Below, piece by piece: positions 4,502-11,266 of a DNA stretch of 11,266 nt (within the stretch, counting starts at the first letter, position 1; the number at the start of each line of letters is the position of its first letter). Below the pieces are notes generated by a model. It was not told where the DNA came from and did not search any database. It saw only the letters and a list, made by a program, of their open reading frames with translations. The DNA is from Nitrospirota bacterium (GTDB lineage: Bacteria > Nitrospirota > Thermodesulfovibrionia > Thermodesulfovibrionales > JdFR-85): assembly GCA_015485235.1 (NCBI GenBank), contig WFTX01000092.1:1-11266 (forward strand). Reading direction: 5' to 3'. A program made the translations under genes and the position numbers.

Positions 4502-5935
4502 ATGAAATCAATCATCCTTGCAGGCGGAAGCGGCACGCGGCTCTGGCCGCTGTCGAGGAGGCTCTTTCCGAAACAGTTCCTCAAGCTCAACGGCGGACAC
4601 TCCCTGCTGCAGCAGACCCTGAGGCGGGTGCTCTCATTTACCGCTCCCCGGGACATAATCATCATCACGAACAGGGACTACCGCTTCCATATCAAGTCTG
4701 ACGTTGAAGACCTCCTCGGCCCCGGGGACCCCGCCAGCCACCCGTCAATCCTCCTCGAGCCTGAAGGCAGAAACACCGCCCCTGCCATCGCCCTTGGTAT
4801 CAAGTACTGCCTTGATCTCCTCGGTTCCGGCGAGGATGAAGTCGTCTTTGTCAGTCCATCGGACCATGTCATCAGACCGGAAGGGGAATTCGGCCTCTAT
4901 CAGGAATACGCCTGTGACGCAGCCCTCTCAGGCCATATCGTGACCTTCGGCGTAGTGCCGGGCCGGCCTGAGACAGGCTATGGTTATATCAGAAGGGGTG
5001 AGCCTCTCTCCTTTTATGGTAAGAGGCACGAGGTCCCTCTCTGCAGGGTGGAGGGATTCACTGAAAAACCGGACCCGGAGACAGCGGCGGCATATCTGAA
5101 AAGCGGTGATTACCTCTGGAACTCCGGCATGTTCACATTCCGTATCGATGCAATAATGGAGGAGTTTTCAGAGCACATGCCTGATATGAGGATCGCCCTT
5201 GAAGGGATGAGTTACAACGAGTTTCTTGAGAACTTCCCCCAGCTCCCTTCCATCTCCATTGACTACGGGATAATGGAAAAATCCACCAGGACCGTGACGC
5301 TCCCCCTTGATATCTACTGGAACGACATAGGCTCGTGGGACTCCATTTTCGAACTCCTGGAAAAGGACGAAAAGGGCAACGTGAGAAAGGGCGATGTGAT
5401 CACCGTTGATACCAGAAACACAATGATCATGGGAAACAGGAGGCTGATAGCCACCATCGGGCTTGAGGACTGCCTGATCGTTGAGACGGACGATGCCGTT
5501 CTCATCTCGAGGAAGGGAGAGGCCCAGCAGGTAAGGAAGGTCTTCAGGCAGCTCCAGGAGGAGGGCCGGACCGAGGCTGACGAACACCTGACCATCTACC
5601 GTCCCTGGGGGAGCTACACCATCCTTGAGAAGGGGCCCCGGTACAAGATAAAGAGGATCGTCGTCAACCCCGGCGAGAAGCTGAGCCTCCAGAAACACTA
5701 TCACCGGTCAGAACACTGGGTGGTCGTAAAGGGGACCGCCAGGGTCACCATCGGTGAGAAGGAGGTGTTCATCCATGAGAACGAATCAGCCTTTGTCCCC
5801 AAGAGCACCCTCCACCGGCTTGAAAACCCCGGCAGGGTCCCCCTTGAGATAATAGAGGTCCAGAACGGCGAGTACGTCGAGGAGGACGATATCGAGCGGT
5901 TCGACGACCGCTACGGCAGGGACTCGACAGACTGA
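4502..5935 (+). CDS. manC: Bifunctional mannose-1-phosphate guanylyltransferase / mannose-6-phosphate isomerase
   Basis: The 477-residue protein is a type II PMI-GMP enzyme (AlgA/ManC/CpsB family). The N-terminal nucleotidyltransferase opens with LAGGSGTRLWPLSR (6-19) and the catalytic FPKQF (Lys24), then VSPSDH (117-122), ETGYGYI (157-163), TEKP (187-190), WNSGMF (206-211) and DIGSWD (275-280). The C-terminal cupin isomerase (about 366-465) has the metal-site motif QKHYHRSEHW (397-406) and FVPKSTLHRLENPG. Together the two halves isomerise fructose-6-phosphate to mannose-6-phosphate and make GDP-mannose from mannose-1-phosphate and GTP. The mutase just upstream supplies the middle step. Start ATG 4502 gives the standard family N-terminus; the bases before it offer only a weak GAAG as a ribosome site. 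The gene is full length with no missing key residue. Confidence 0.95.
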   Translation: MKSIILAGGSGTRLWPLSRRLFPKQFLKLNGGHSLLQQTLRRVLSFTAPRDIIIITNRDYRFHIKSDVEDLLGPGDPASHPSILLEPEGRNTAPAIALGIKYCLDLLGSGEDEVVFVSPSDHVIRPEGEFGLYQEYACDAALSGHIVTFGVVPGRPETGYGYIRRGEPLSFYGKRHEVPLCRVEGFTEKPDPETAAAYLKSGDYLWNSGMFTFRIDAIMEEFSEHMPDMRIALEGMSYNEFLENFPQLPSISIDYGIMEKSTRTVTLPLDIYWNDIGSWDSIFELLEKDEKGNVRKGDVITVDTRNTMIMGNRRLIATIGLEDCLIVETDDAVLISRKGEAQQVRKVFRQLQEEGRTEADEHLTIYRPWGSYTILEKGPRYKIKRIVVNPGEKLSLQKHYHRSEHWVVVKGTARVTIGEKEVFIHENESAFVPKSTLHRLENPGRVPLEIIEVQNGEYVEEDDIERFDDRYGRDSTD

Positions 5936-5956
5936 GCCCGGCCGGGAAGAGTACCG

Positions 5957-5977
5957 GGGAGGAAAGGCTCCCGTCTT
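5957..5977 (+). terminator. Short hairpin after manC, possible weak terminator
   Basis: GGGAG (5957-5961) pairs with CTCCC (5968-5972) around a 6-nt loop, followed by GTCTT. The stem is short and the T-run poor. Its place between the manC stop and the strong promoter at 5993 makes a transcription boundary plausible. A loopless CCCGGCCGGG palindrome at 5937-5946 lies just upstream. Confidence 0.3.
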
Positions 5978-5992
5978 AAACAATCCGGGGGA

Positions 5993-6021
5993 TTGACAAT
6001 CACTTTATAATATGATATACT
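5993..6021 (+). promoter_or_regulatory. Sigma-70 type promoter of the FecR-domain gene
   Basis: A perfect -35 TTGACA (5993-5998) and a -10 TATACT (6016-6021, 5 of 6) are separated by the ideal 17 bases. Transcription would start near 6028. It is the best promoter in the window and starts the envelope half of the cluster. Confidence 0.75.
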
Positions 6022-6060
6022 GGAGTTTACTTATTAATTTAACTCGAATTGGAGGGCGCC

Positions 6061-6822
6061 ATGGAGGGTTACGTTAAGAGGGCAGCAGTAGTGGTAGTGT
6101 TTTTCTTTTCTGCCACAGTTTTCCAGCCGGTCATCTCTGCTCTGGCTGCCGGTGGCATGCTTGGACAGGTTGCTGCTACCGGAGTTGCCGAGTACATGAC
6201 TGGAAAGGGGACCTGGTCCCGGGTTGAGAGGGTTTTCCCCGTAAGCAATGATTCAAGATTCAGGACAGCCGATGGGAGGCTGTCATTCGTTCTCAAGGAA
6301 GGGACCCGGATAGAAGCAGGTGACAGGTCAGAGATTGAGCTTATGGGGACAGTCGGCAGTTATACTCTCAGGCTGGCTGCGGGCAAGATAGTCTTTACAG
6401 TACCGGGAGGCTCCTCTCTGCTTATAGAAACCCCTGACATGACTGTTGAAGTGAACAACAGTGATAAAGTACTCCAGAAGGTTTCATCCAGCCAAAACAG
6501 CACTGTAGGCGGTATCTTCTATGACGGCAAGAAGACCCGCATAGCGACTGTTTCAGGAAAGGTCAGAATCAAGACGATCAGTGGTGAGTCCCTGATGGAG
6601 CTTGCTGCAGGCCAGAGTGTTGAAGTATTCTCTGATACAAGCGGCATCCTGAAAATCATTCCTGTTCAGGCCGTGGAGGAAAACGGGACTGCTGAAAAAA
6701 CCTTTCTGGGGATGGAGACGGGCCTGGCGCTCTTTCTGGGCTTTCTCACGGCTGAGGTGGCCGGTGGAGTGATCGCAGCAAATGAAGGGGGAGGAAAGGT
6801 TGCAAGTCCTGCCTCACCCTGA
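6061..6822 (+). CDS. Secreted FecR-domain protein
   Basis: The 253-residue protein has a signal peptide (KR at 6-7, hydrophobic 8-29, likely cleavage after ALA near 29). A FecR-type beta-rich domain covers about residues 66-190: RTADGRLSFVLKEGTRI, then SYTLRLAAGKIVF, METP-like and VSGKVRI strands, and LAAGQSVEVF. A second hydrophobic, glycine-rich segment (220-240) precedes a short tail and may be a membrane anchor. ATG 6061 is chosen over the in-frame TTG at 6049 because GGAGGG at 6051-6056 is a well-placed ribosome site for the ATG. FecR domains are known from iron-uptake anti-sigma regulators, but no sigma factor or receptor is here, and the domain also occurs in secreted proteins near polysaccharide clusters. 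A periplasmic or cell-surface role in assembly or sensing is inference. It has its own promoter. Confidence 0.78.
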   Translation: MEGYVKRAAVVVVFFFSATVFQPVISALAAGGMLGQVAATGVAEYMTGKGTWSRVERVFPVSNDSRFRTADGRLSFVLKEGTRIEAGDRSEIELMGTVGSYTLRLAAGKIVFTVPGGSSLLIETPDMTVEVNNSDKVLQKVSSSQNSTVGGIFYDGKKTRIATVSGKVRIKTISGESLMELAAGQSVEVFSDTSGILKIIPVQAVEENGTAEKTFLGMETGLALFLGFLTAEVAGGVIAANEGGGKVASPASP

Positions 6823-6864
6823 CTTTGTGCAGCACCTGTTTCGTTGCCTCAATCCTCTTCAAAA

Positions 6865-6896
6865 GAACAACAGACAGTGCTTTCTGCCTGTTGTTC
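6865..6896 (+). terminator. Strong hairpin between the FecR-domain gene and the export gene
   Basis: GAACAACAG (6865-6873) pairs perfectly with CTGTTGTTC (6888-6896). After one mismatch, CAG/CTG closes a 6-nt loop (6878-6883). No T-run follows on the + strand; on the - strand the stem is followed by TTTTGAAG. It could be an attenuator, an mRNA-stabilising stem separating expression levels, or a minus-strand terminator. Confidence 0.45.
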
Positions 6897-6975
6897 CATG
6901 TATCTGATGCATACTGCATAGGGAGACAGTGCAACACCCTTTCCCTGATCGTATTAAGTCTTCAGGTATGGTGAT

Positions 6976-8031
6976 TTGGGGTTGAATCTTTTTCATCATA
7001 AGGTCCATAGGACTGACAGGCTCTCTGGTATCAAAAGGCTTTCCCTGTATCTGTCATATACGGTATTCATTGCAGTACTGTTGACAGCGGGGTGTGCCGG
7101 AACCAGAGAAGCCCCCCCCTCTGTCTATCTGCAGCAGGGCCGGCAGTTGAGCAAGACCGAAGCGTTAAACAATCAACTTTTCAGGCAGGCCCTGAAACCC
7201 TTCTCCATGGCGGACTACAAGATCGGCCCTGAAGACCTCCTCGAGATAGACGTCTTCCAGGTCGAGGATTTGAAGACCTCCGTGAGGGTGACGGCAAGGG
7301 GGTTCATAAAGCTCCCCCTGGTCGGGAAGGTGAAGGCCGGCGGACTCTCTGTGTCAGAGCTTGAGGAACTGCTCACCAGAAAGCTGGAGAGGTTTCTGGA
7401 GGACCCTGTGGTAAGCGTATTTGTAAAGGAGTACAGGAGCCAGCAGATCACTGTGCTGGGAGCGGTAAAGCATCCCCAGCAATACTCGGTTTCGGGACAG
7501 ATGTATCTTCTGGAAGTTCTCTCACTCGCAGGGGGGCTGACTGAAGAAGCCGGGGACCTCTGCTACATCCAGAAGGTTTCCAGTGAGAGCAACCCTCCCA
7601 GATACATCGGCACGATAGTGATCGATCTGAATAAGCTCCTGATTGAGGGCAAGGGTGAGCTCAACATACCCCTCTCCTCAGGCGATGTGGTCCATATCCC
7701 GAAAAGGGGGGTCTTCTTTGTTGATGGTGCTGTAAACAACCCGGGTGTATTTCAGATAAAGGGAAGGACCACAATCATACAGGCGCTCAGCATGGCAAAG
7801 GGGCTGAAGTACGAAGCTGACAGCTCAGCTCTGAGAATATACAGGGACAACGGCAAGCCCGAACGGGAGATAATCCCCGTTGACTATGATGCCATTCTGA
7901 ACGGCGACAGCCCGGATATCCCTGTAAAGGACAAGGACATAATCATCGTTCCCAAAAGTGGTGTCAAGGACTTCTTCAATAGATTTGTAAATACCATCAG
8001 GGGCTTCATTTCCTTTGGCACCGTCTTTTAG
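6976..8031 (+). CDS. wza: Polysaccharide export outer-membrane lipoprotein (Wza family)
   Basis: The 351-residue protein has a lipoprotein signal: KRLSLYLSYTVFIAVLLTAGC, lipobox LTAGC at 36-40, with Cys40 lipidated. A Poly_export domain follows (about 79-152, from YKIGPEDLLEIDVFQVEDL to VSVFVKEY). Two SLBB domains (about 156-241 and 246-325) come next, then an amphipathic C-terminal helix (about 329-351, DFFNRFVNTIRGFISF) that in Wza forms the outer-membrane pore. It would export the polymer across the outer membrane together with the tyrosine-kinase protein encoded 14 bases downstream. No ATG exists in frame before the lipobox, so the start is a TTG at 6976 (or 6982) with only AGG at 6964-6966 as ribosome site, suggesting modest translation. 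The family is confident; the exact start is uncertain. Confidence 0.92.
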   Translation: MGLNLFHHKVHRTDRLSGIKRLSLYLSYTVFIAVLLTAGCAGTREAPPSVYLQQGRQLSKTEALNNQLFRQALKPFSMADYKIGPEDLLEIDVFQVEDLKTSVRVTARGFIKLPLVGKVKAGGLSVSELEELLTRKLERFLEDPVVSVFVKEYRSQQITVLGAVKHPQQYSVSGQMYLLEVLSLAGGLTEEAGDLCYIQKVSSESNPPRYIGTIVIDLNKLLIEGKGELNIPLSSGDVVHIPKRGVFFVDGAVNNPGVFQIKGRTTIIQALSMAKGLKYEADSSALRIYRDNGKPEREIIPVDYDAILNGDSPDIPVKDKDIIIVPKSGVKDFFNRFVNTIRGFISFGTVF

Positions 8032-8045
8032 AGAGGGGATAACTC

Positions 8046-10292
8046 ATGGACAACCTCGAGAATAACGGGCAGGACAGCCGGCAGTTCGGGATCAAACCCT
8101 ACGAGCCCCGGGATCATGCCCTTTCGACACAGATAAGACACCTTGAAGAGGAGTTTGAAGAAGAGATCCACCTGAGGGACTATATCAATGTAGTCCTGCG
8201 GAGGAAGTGGATAGTCCTGCTCTTTTTCGTCTCCGTTGTCGTTACAGTATCCCTTGCCACATTCATGATGAAGCCCGTCTATAAATCGACGGTGACAATC
8301 AGGATCGACAAGGAGGACCCGGCGGTGCTTGCCTTTGAGGATGTTTACCGGGTTGAAAAGATAGAAGCCGACTACTATGAGACCCAGTACAAGATACTCA
8401 AGAGCCGGAATATCGCCAGGAGGGTCATAAAGAAACTCGGCCTCGACGGAAACAGGGAGTTTGTGGGAGGCGAACAGGGGGTTCTGGGCAGTGTCTTCTC
8501 GGGCCTCCGCCGCCTCACCGGTAAAGAAGGGGACAGAGAGGAGCCCCCTGTTGTGGAGGATGGAGTGGATACAGGCATCATTGACGCCTTTCTTGGAAGG
8601 CTCGATGTAAGGCCCTTGATGAAGTCCCAGCTTGTGGAGGTGAGCTTTGAGTCCCATGACCCCCAACTGGCCAGGGATGTGGCCAACGCAGTTGCCGAGA
8701 CCTATATAGACTTCAACCTTTCCAGCAAGATCGAGTCAAGCCGGCAGGCAAGGAAATGGCTCGAGAAGCAGATTGAGGTAATGAAGGCCAGGGTTGAAGA
8801 GACTGAAGAGGAGCTTAACAGGTATGCCTCGGAGAACAAGATGATATTTCTCGATGAAAACCAGGACAGGCAGAGTATCCTCAAGCAGAAACTGGCTGAA
8901 CTCTCCTCTGCCCTCAGCGAGGCAACGGCAACAAGGATTCAGAAAGAGGCCCTGTACAGGGAGATAAAGGAGGCAGGCGACAAGAATCCCGTTGTCATGA
9001 ACAATCCGCTGATACAGGAACTCAAGAAGCAGTTCATAACACTGGAATCGGAGTATTTCAACCTCCTGAAGATATACAAGCCCGAGTATCCGAAGATGAA
9101 GCAACTGAAGAGCCAGATGGACTCACTGCAGAAGAGGATAAGGACGGAGACCACCAATATCATGAAATCCATAAGGTCTGATTATATGGCTGCATTAAAA
9201 AGGGAGAAGTACCTGAAAGACCTCTTCAACGTCCAGAAGAGAAAGGCCCTGGAATTCCAGGACAAGATGGTCCAGTACCAGATCCTGAAGAGGGAGGTCG
9301 ACACCAACAAGGAGCTCTACAACAACATGCTTCAGAGGCTCAAGGAAATCGGTGTTTCTGCCACCATGAAGGCCACAAACATCCAGATACTTGACAGGGC
9401 GGAGTATCCCAAGGCTCCCTACAAACCGAAGAAGGGACTGAACATCATACTCTCCATACTCGTCGGGCTGATGGGAGGTGTCGGTCTTGCCTTCTTTGTA
9501 GAGTACTTCGACAACACCGTAAAGGCCCCGCAGGACATTGAGAGGAGGCTCAACCTCCCCTCCCTTGGTGTGATCCCCCTTTACACCCAGGCAGACCCCT
9601 CGGCAAGGGAGCTGATCACGCACCCCGATAATGCAGGTCCTGTAGCAGAGGCCTTTCGTTCCATCGGGACCTTCATCTCCCTCTCCTCTGCTTCAAAGCC
9701 CCCCAGGACCATACTCATTACAAGCCCCGGTGAGAAGGAGGGGAAAACCACAATCTCCCTTAATACCGCCATGGCCCTGACCACCGCCTTCAAAAGGGGG
9801 ATCATCGTTGACGCCGACCTGAGAAGGCCGAAAATCCATGACGGCCTTGATCTCGATAACAGCAGAGGGCTCTCAACCTTTCTGACAGGAAATATGGAGT
9901 TTGATGACAATCTCATAAGAAGAACCTCCGTTGAGGGGCTTGATACAATCACCGCCGGTCCCACCCCTCCAAACCCCTCTGAACTTCTGGGTTCTGCAAG
10001 GATGAAGGACCTCCTTGACGCCCTCTACTCGATTTATGACTTCGTTATCATCGACTCGGCCCCGCTCCTCGGGATGACCGACAGCCTCTATCTGAGCAGT
10101 TTTGTCGACGGGGTAGTCCTCGTGATCAGGGCGGGAAAAACCCCCCAGGATGCCCTGCTGGAAACAAAGAGGATGCTCGGAAAGATAGATGCAAAGATCC
10201 TCGGTGTCGTAATAAATGCCGTCAAGGAGAAGGACCTGAGGTACGGTTATTATTCCTACTACTATTCCTCATACTACAGGGGCCGGAAATAG
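8046..10292 (+). CDS. wzc: Wzc-type chain-length determinant and tyrosine autokinase
   Basis: The 748-residue inner-membrane protein joins a Wzz domain to a BY-kinase. TM1 is about 55-75; before it comes a cytoplasmic N-terminus with an acidic EEEFEEE stretch. A long coiled-coil periplasmic region follows (about 225-435), then the GNVR-type strand (about 437-456) and TM2 (about 464-486). The kinase has Walker A SPGEKEGKTT (560-569), Walker A' IIVDADLRRP (586-595) and Walker B FVIIDSAP (666-673). A C-terminal tail YGYYSYYYSSYY (733-744) brings eight tyrosines for autophosphorylation. In this family cycles of phosphorylation control chain length and export, working with the Wza pore. GGGG at 8035-8038 gives a good ribosome site for ATG 8046, 14 bases after the export gene, so the two are surely co-transcribed. 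No phosphatase partner is seen in the window. Confidence 0.95.
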   Translation: MDNLENNGQDSRQFGIKPYEPRDHALSTQIRHLEEEFEEEIHLRDYINVVLRRKWIVLLFFVSVVVTVSLATFMMKPVYKSTVTIRIDKEDPAVLAFEDVYRVEKIEADYYETQYKILKSRNIARRVIKKLGLDGNREFVGGEQGVLGSVFSGLRRLTGKEGDREEPPVVEDGVDTGIIDAFLGRLDVRPLMKSQLVEVSFESHDPQLARDVANAVAETYIDFNLSSKIESSRQARKWLEKQIEVMKARVEETEEELNRYASENKMIFLDENQDRQSILKQKLAELSSALSEATATRIQKEALYREIKEAGDKNPVVMNNPLIQELKKQFITLESEYFNLLKIYKPEYPKMKQLKSQMDSLQKRIRTETTNIMKSIRSDYMAALKREKYLKDLFNVQKRKALEFQDKMVQYQILKREVDTNKELYNNMLQRLKEIGVSATMKATNIQILDRAEYPKAPYKPKKGLNIILSILVGLMGGVGLAFFVEYFDNTVKAPQDIERRLNLPSLGVIPLYTQADPSARELITHPDNAGPVAEAFRSIGTFISLSSASKPPRTILITSPGEKEGKTTISLNTAMALTTAFKRGIIVDADLRRPKIHDGLDLDNSRGLSTFLTGNMEFDDNLIRRTSVEGLDTITAGPTPPNPSELLGSARMKDLLDALYSIYDFVIIDSAPLLGMTDSLYLSSFVDGVVLVIRAGKTPQDALLETKRMLGKIDAKILGVVINAVKEKDLRYGYYSYYYSSYYRGRK

Positions 10293-10293
10293 A

Positions 10294-10307
10294 CACAGAG
10301 CACAGAG
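10294..10307 (+). repeat. Two CACAGAG direct copies after wzc
   Basis: Two adjacent exact copies of CACAGAG occupy the short gap between the kinase stop codon and the TPR gene. With only two units this may be chance. It resembles a short intergenic tandem family distinct from the 9-mers and heptamers in the left half. Confidence 0.3.
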
Positions 10308-10337
10308 AACACCGGGGTATAAATATGACCTGTGGAA

Positions 10338-11266
10338 ATGCCTCCAGTATATAAGAAGAAGCCCCTTCTTGTCTTCCTGCATATCCTGTCCCTCCTTCTC
10401 CTCGCAAGGCTGGCTGCCCTGGCATTCAATGAGACAGTCCTCGACAAAAACAGCCTGGACGGTCTGGAGCTTGCCTCAAAGGTGGTTCCTGACGATGCCA
10501 TTGACTATTACAGGATGGGACTGATCTGGCAGTACGATCTCATCAACAGTGATGCAGTGAGGGCTGTAGAGTACTACAGGGCAGCCCTCAGGAAGAACCC
10601 CCTCCTTTCAAAGGCCCTCCTGATGATGGCCCACGCCTATCAGGCTGCCGGCAGAAGGAAGGAAGCCTTCAAGGCCATTGATGCTTACTACAGACTGAGG
10701 CCCAACAACCCTGACAGCCTCTGGGAGGTTGCGGTCTTCTATATTGTCAACAGTGACAGGCCCGGGAAGGCGATGGGGTATTTCAGAAGATTGCTCGATC
10801 TGAGGCCCGGCATTCAGAGGAAGATATATGACATCTGTTACCAGATGAACCTTTCCAACGCCTATATCATGAACCACCTCATAAAGGACAGCACCTCCCT
10901 GTATCCCTCCTATCTGAGGTATCTCATCAGCAACAACAGGCTGGACGAGGCCCTGGAATTCTACAACAAGGCAGCCCGCCGGTCCATTGACGAAAAGCTG
11001 AAGACAACCCTCTGTGATTCCCTTATCAGGAAGGGGAGATATCATGATGCCTTCCTCCTCTGGAGGGAGATGGAAGGAACGATGGACGGAGGAAGTCACC
11101 CGGAGGTGCCCCTGCTCTCAAACGGCGGTTTTGAAGGTGAGCTGAAGAACGGCTGTTTCGGCTGGGTCGTCGGCAGGGCGGACGGCGTCAGGATATACAC
11201 AGACGGGAGCGTCCGTCTCGAAGGGAGGCGGTCCCTCGGGATATCCTTCAGCGGCAAGTACAATGT
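10338..11266 (+). CDS. TPR-repeat protein of the EPS cluster, 3' end missing
   Basis: The frame is open from ATG 10338 to the end of the window (309 full codons) and continues beyond it. A basic N-terminus (MPPVYKKKP) and hydrophobic segment (9-29) form a signal anchor or signal peptide. TPR-like helices follow: about 54-88 (AIDYYRMGLIW, AVEYYRAALRKNP), 91-122 (ALLMMAHAYQAAGRRKEAF), 126-156 and 202-245 (DEALEFYNKAARR, KGRYHDAFLLW). From about 258 the sequence changes to LLSNGGFEGELKNGCFGW and GRRSLGISFSG, like the opening of a beta-sandwich carbohydrate-binding module. A periplasmic scaffold for polymer assembly or export is likely but not proven. Upstream is only a weak GGA three bases from the ATG, and 45 bases separate it from the kinase gene. 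The C-terminal domain cannot be judged because the window ends inside it. Confidence 0.75.
   Translation, partial: MPPVYKKKPLLVFLHILSLLLLARLAALAFNETVLDKNSLDGLELASKVVPDDAIDYYRMGLIWQYDLINSDAVRAVEYYRAALRKNPLLSKALLMMAHAYQAAGRRKEAFKAIDAYYRLRPNNPDSLWEVAVFYIVNSDRPGKAMGYFRRLLDLRPGIQRKIYDICYQMNLSNAYIMNHLIKDSTSLYPSYLRYLISNNRLDEALEFYNKAARRSIDEKLKTTLCDSLIRKGRYHDAFLLWREMEGTMDGGSHPEVPLLSNGGFEGELKNGCFGWVVGRADGVRIYTDGSVRLEGRRSLGISFSGKYN

Noticed and set aside
1..11266. tRNA, rRNA, riboswitch or an RfaH ops-type element
   Set aside because: Reading by eye found no such structure and no GGCGGTAG-like ops core; a covariance-model search would be needed for a firm negative.

Overview
The window is one end of an exopolysaccharide or capsule biosynthesis and export cluster from a Gram-negative bacterium. 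All eight genes lie on the + strand. A lipoprotein-type outer-membrane exporter and an inner-membrane Wzc-type tyrosine autokinase show the diderm envelope. Moderately high GC and frequent AGG, ATA and GGG codons would fit Nitrospirota or Desulfobacterota, but this placement is a low-confidence guess without a database.

Left half (1-5935), regulation and precursor supply. The order is a NusG/RfaH-type antitermination factor (407-913), a MarR-type EPS-associated winged-helix regulator (1240-1554), an adenylylsulfate kinase making PAPS (1877-2509), a phosphomannomutase/phosphoglucomutase (2844-4256) and a bifunctional mannose-6-phosphate isomerase/mannose-1-phosphate guanylyltransferase (4502-5935). 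The last two enzymes together convert fructose-6-phosphate to GDP-mannose. PAPS would allow sulfation of the polymer, though no sulfotransferase is visible here.

Right half (5936-11266), envelope machinery. A conventional sigma-70 promoter (5993-6021) precedes a secreted FecR-domain protein (6061-6822). Then come a Wza-type export lipoprotein (6976-8031), a Wzc-type chain-length/tyrosine-kinase protein (8046-10292) and the start of a membrane-anchored TPR protein with a possible carbohydrate-binding region (10338 to the window end).

The most unusual content lies between the genes. Each of the five genes in the left half is preceded by a non-coding repeat cassette of roughly 200-250 bp, and none of the right-half genes is. 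The parts are heptamer tracts (TTATTGG type), a left arm of 9-bp units, a core rich in ACGC and CTCGC, a right arm of the same 9-bp units in inverted orientation, and a GAACGT-rich block just before the gene. I count 72 nine-base units. They vary in a constrained way: in the right arms the last base of a unit predicts the first base of the next at 40 of 41 junctions. Two cassette cores (before manB and manC) are identical over 103 nt. The cassettes run directly into start codons, and in one case supply a stop codon. Most genes behind them lack a clear Shine-Dalgarno sequence. This repeat system is the best candidate for something undescribed in the window; its function is not shown by the sequence.
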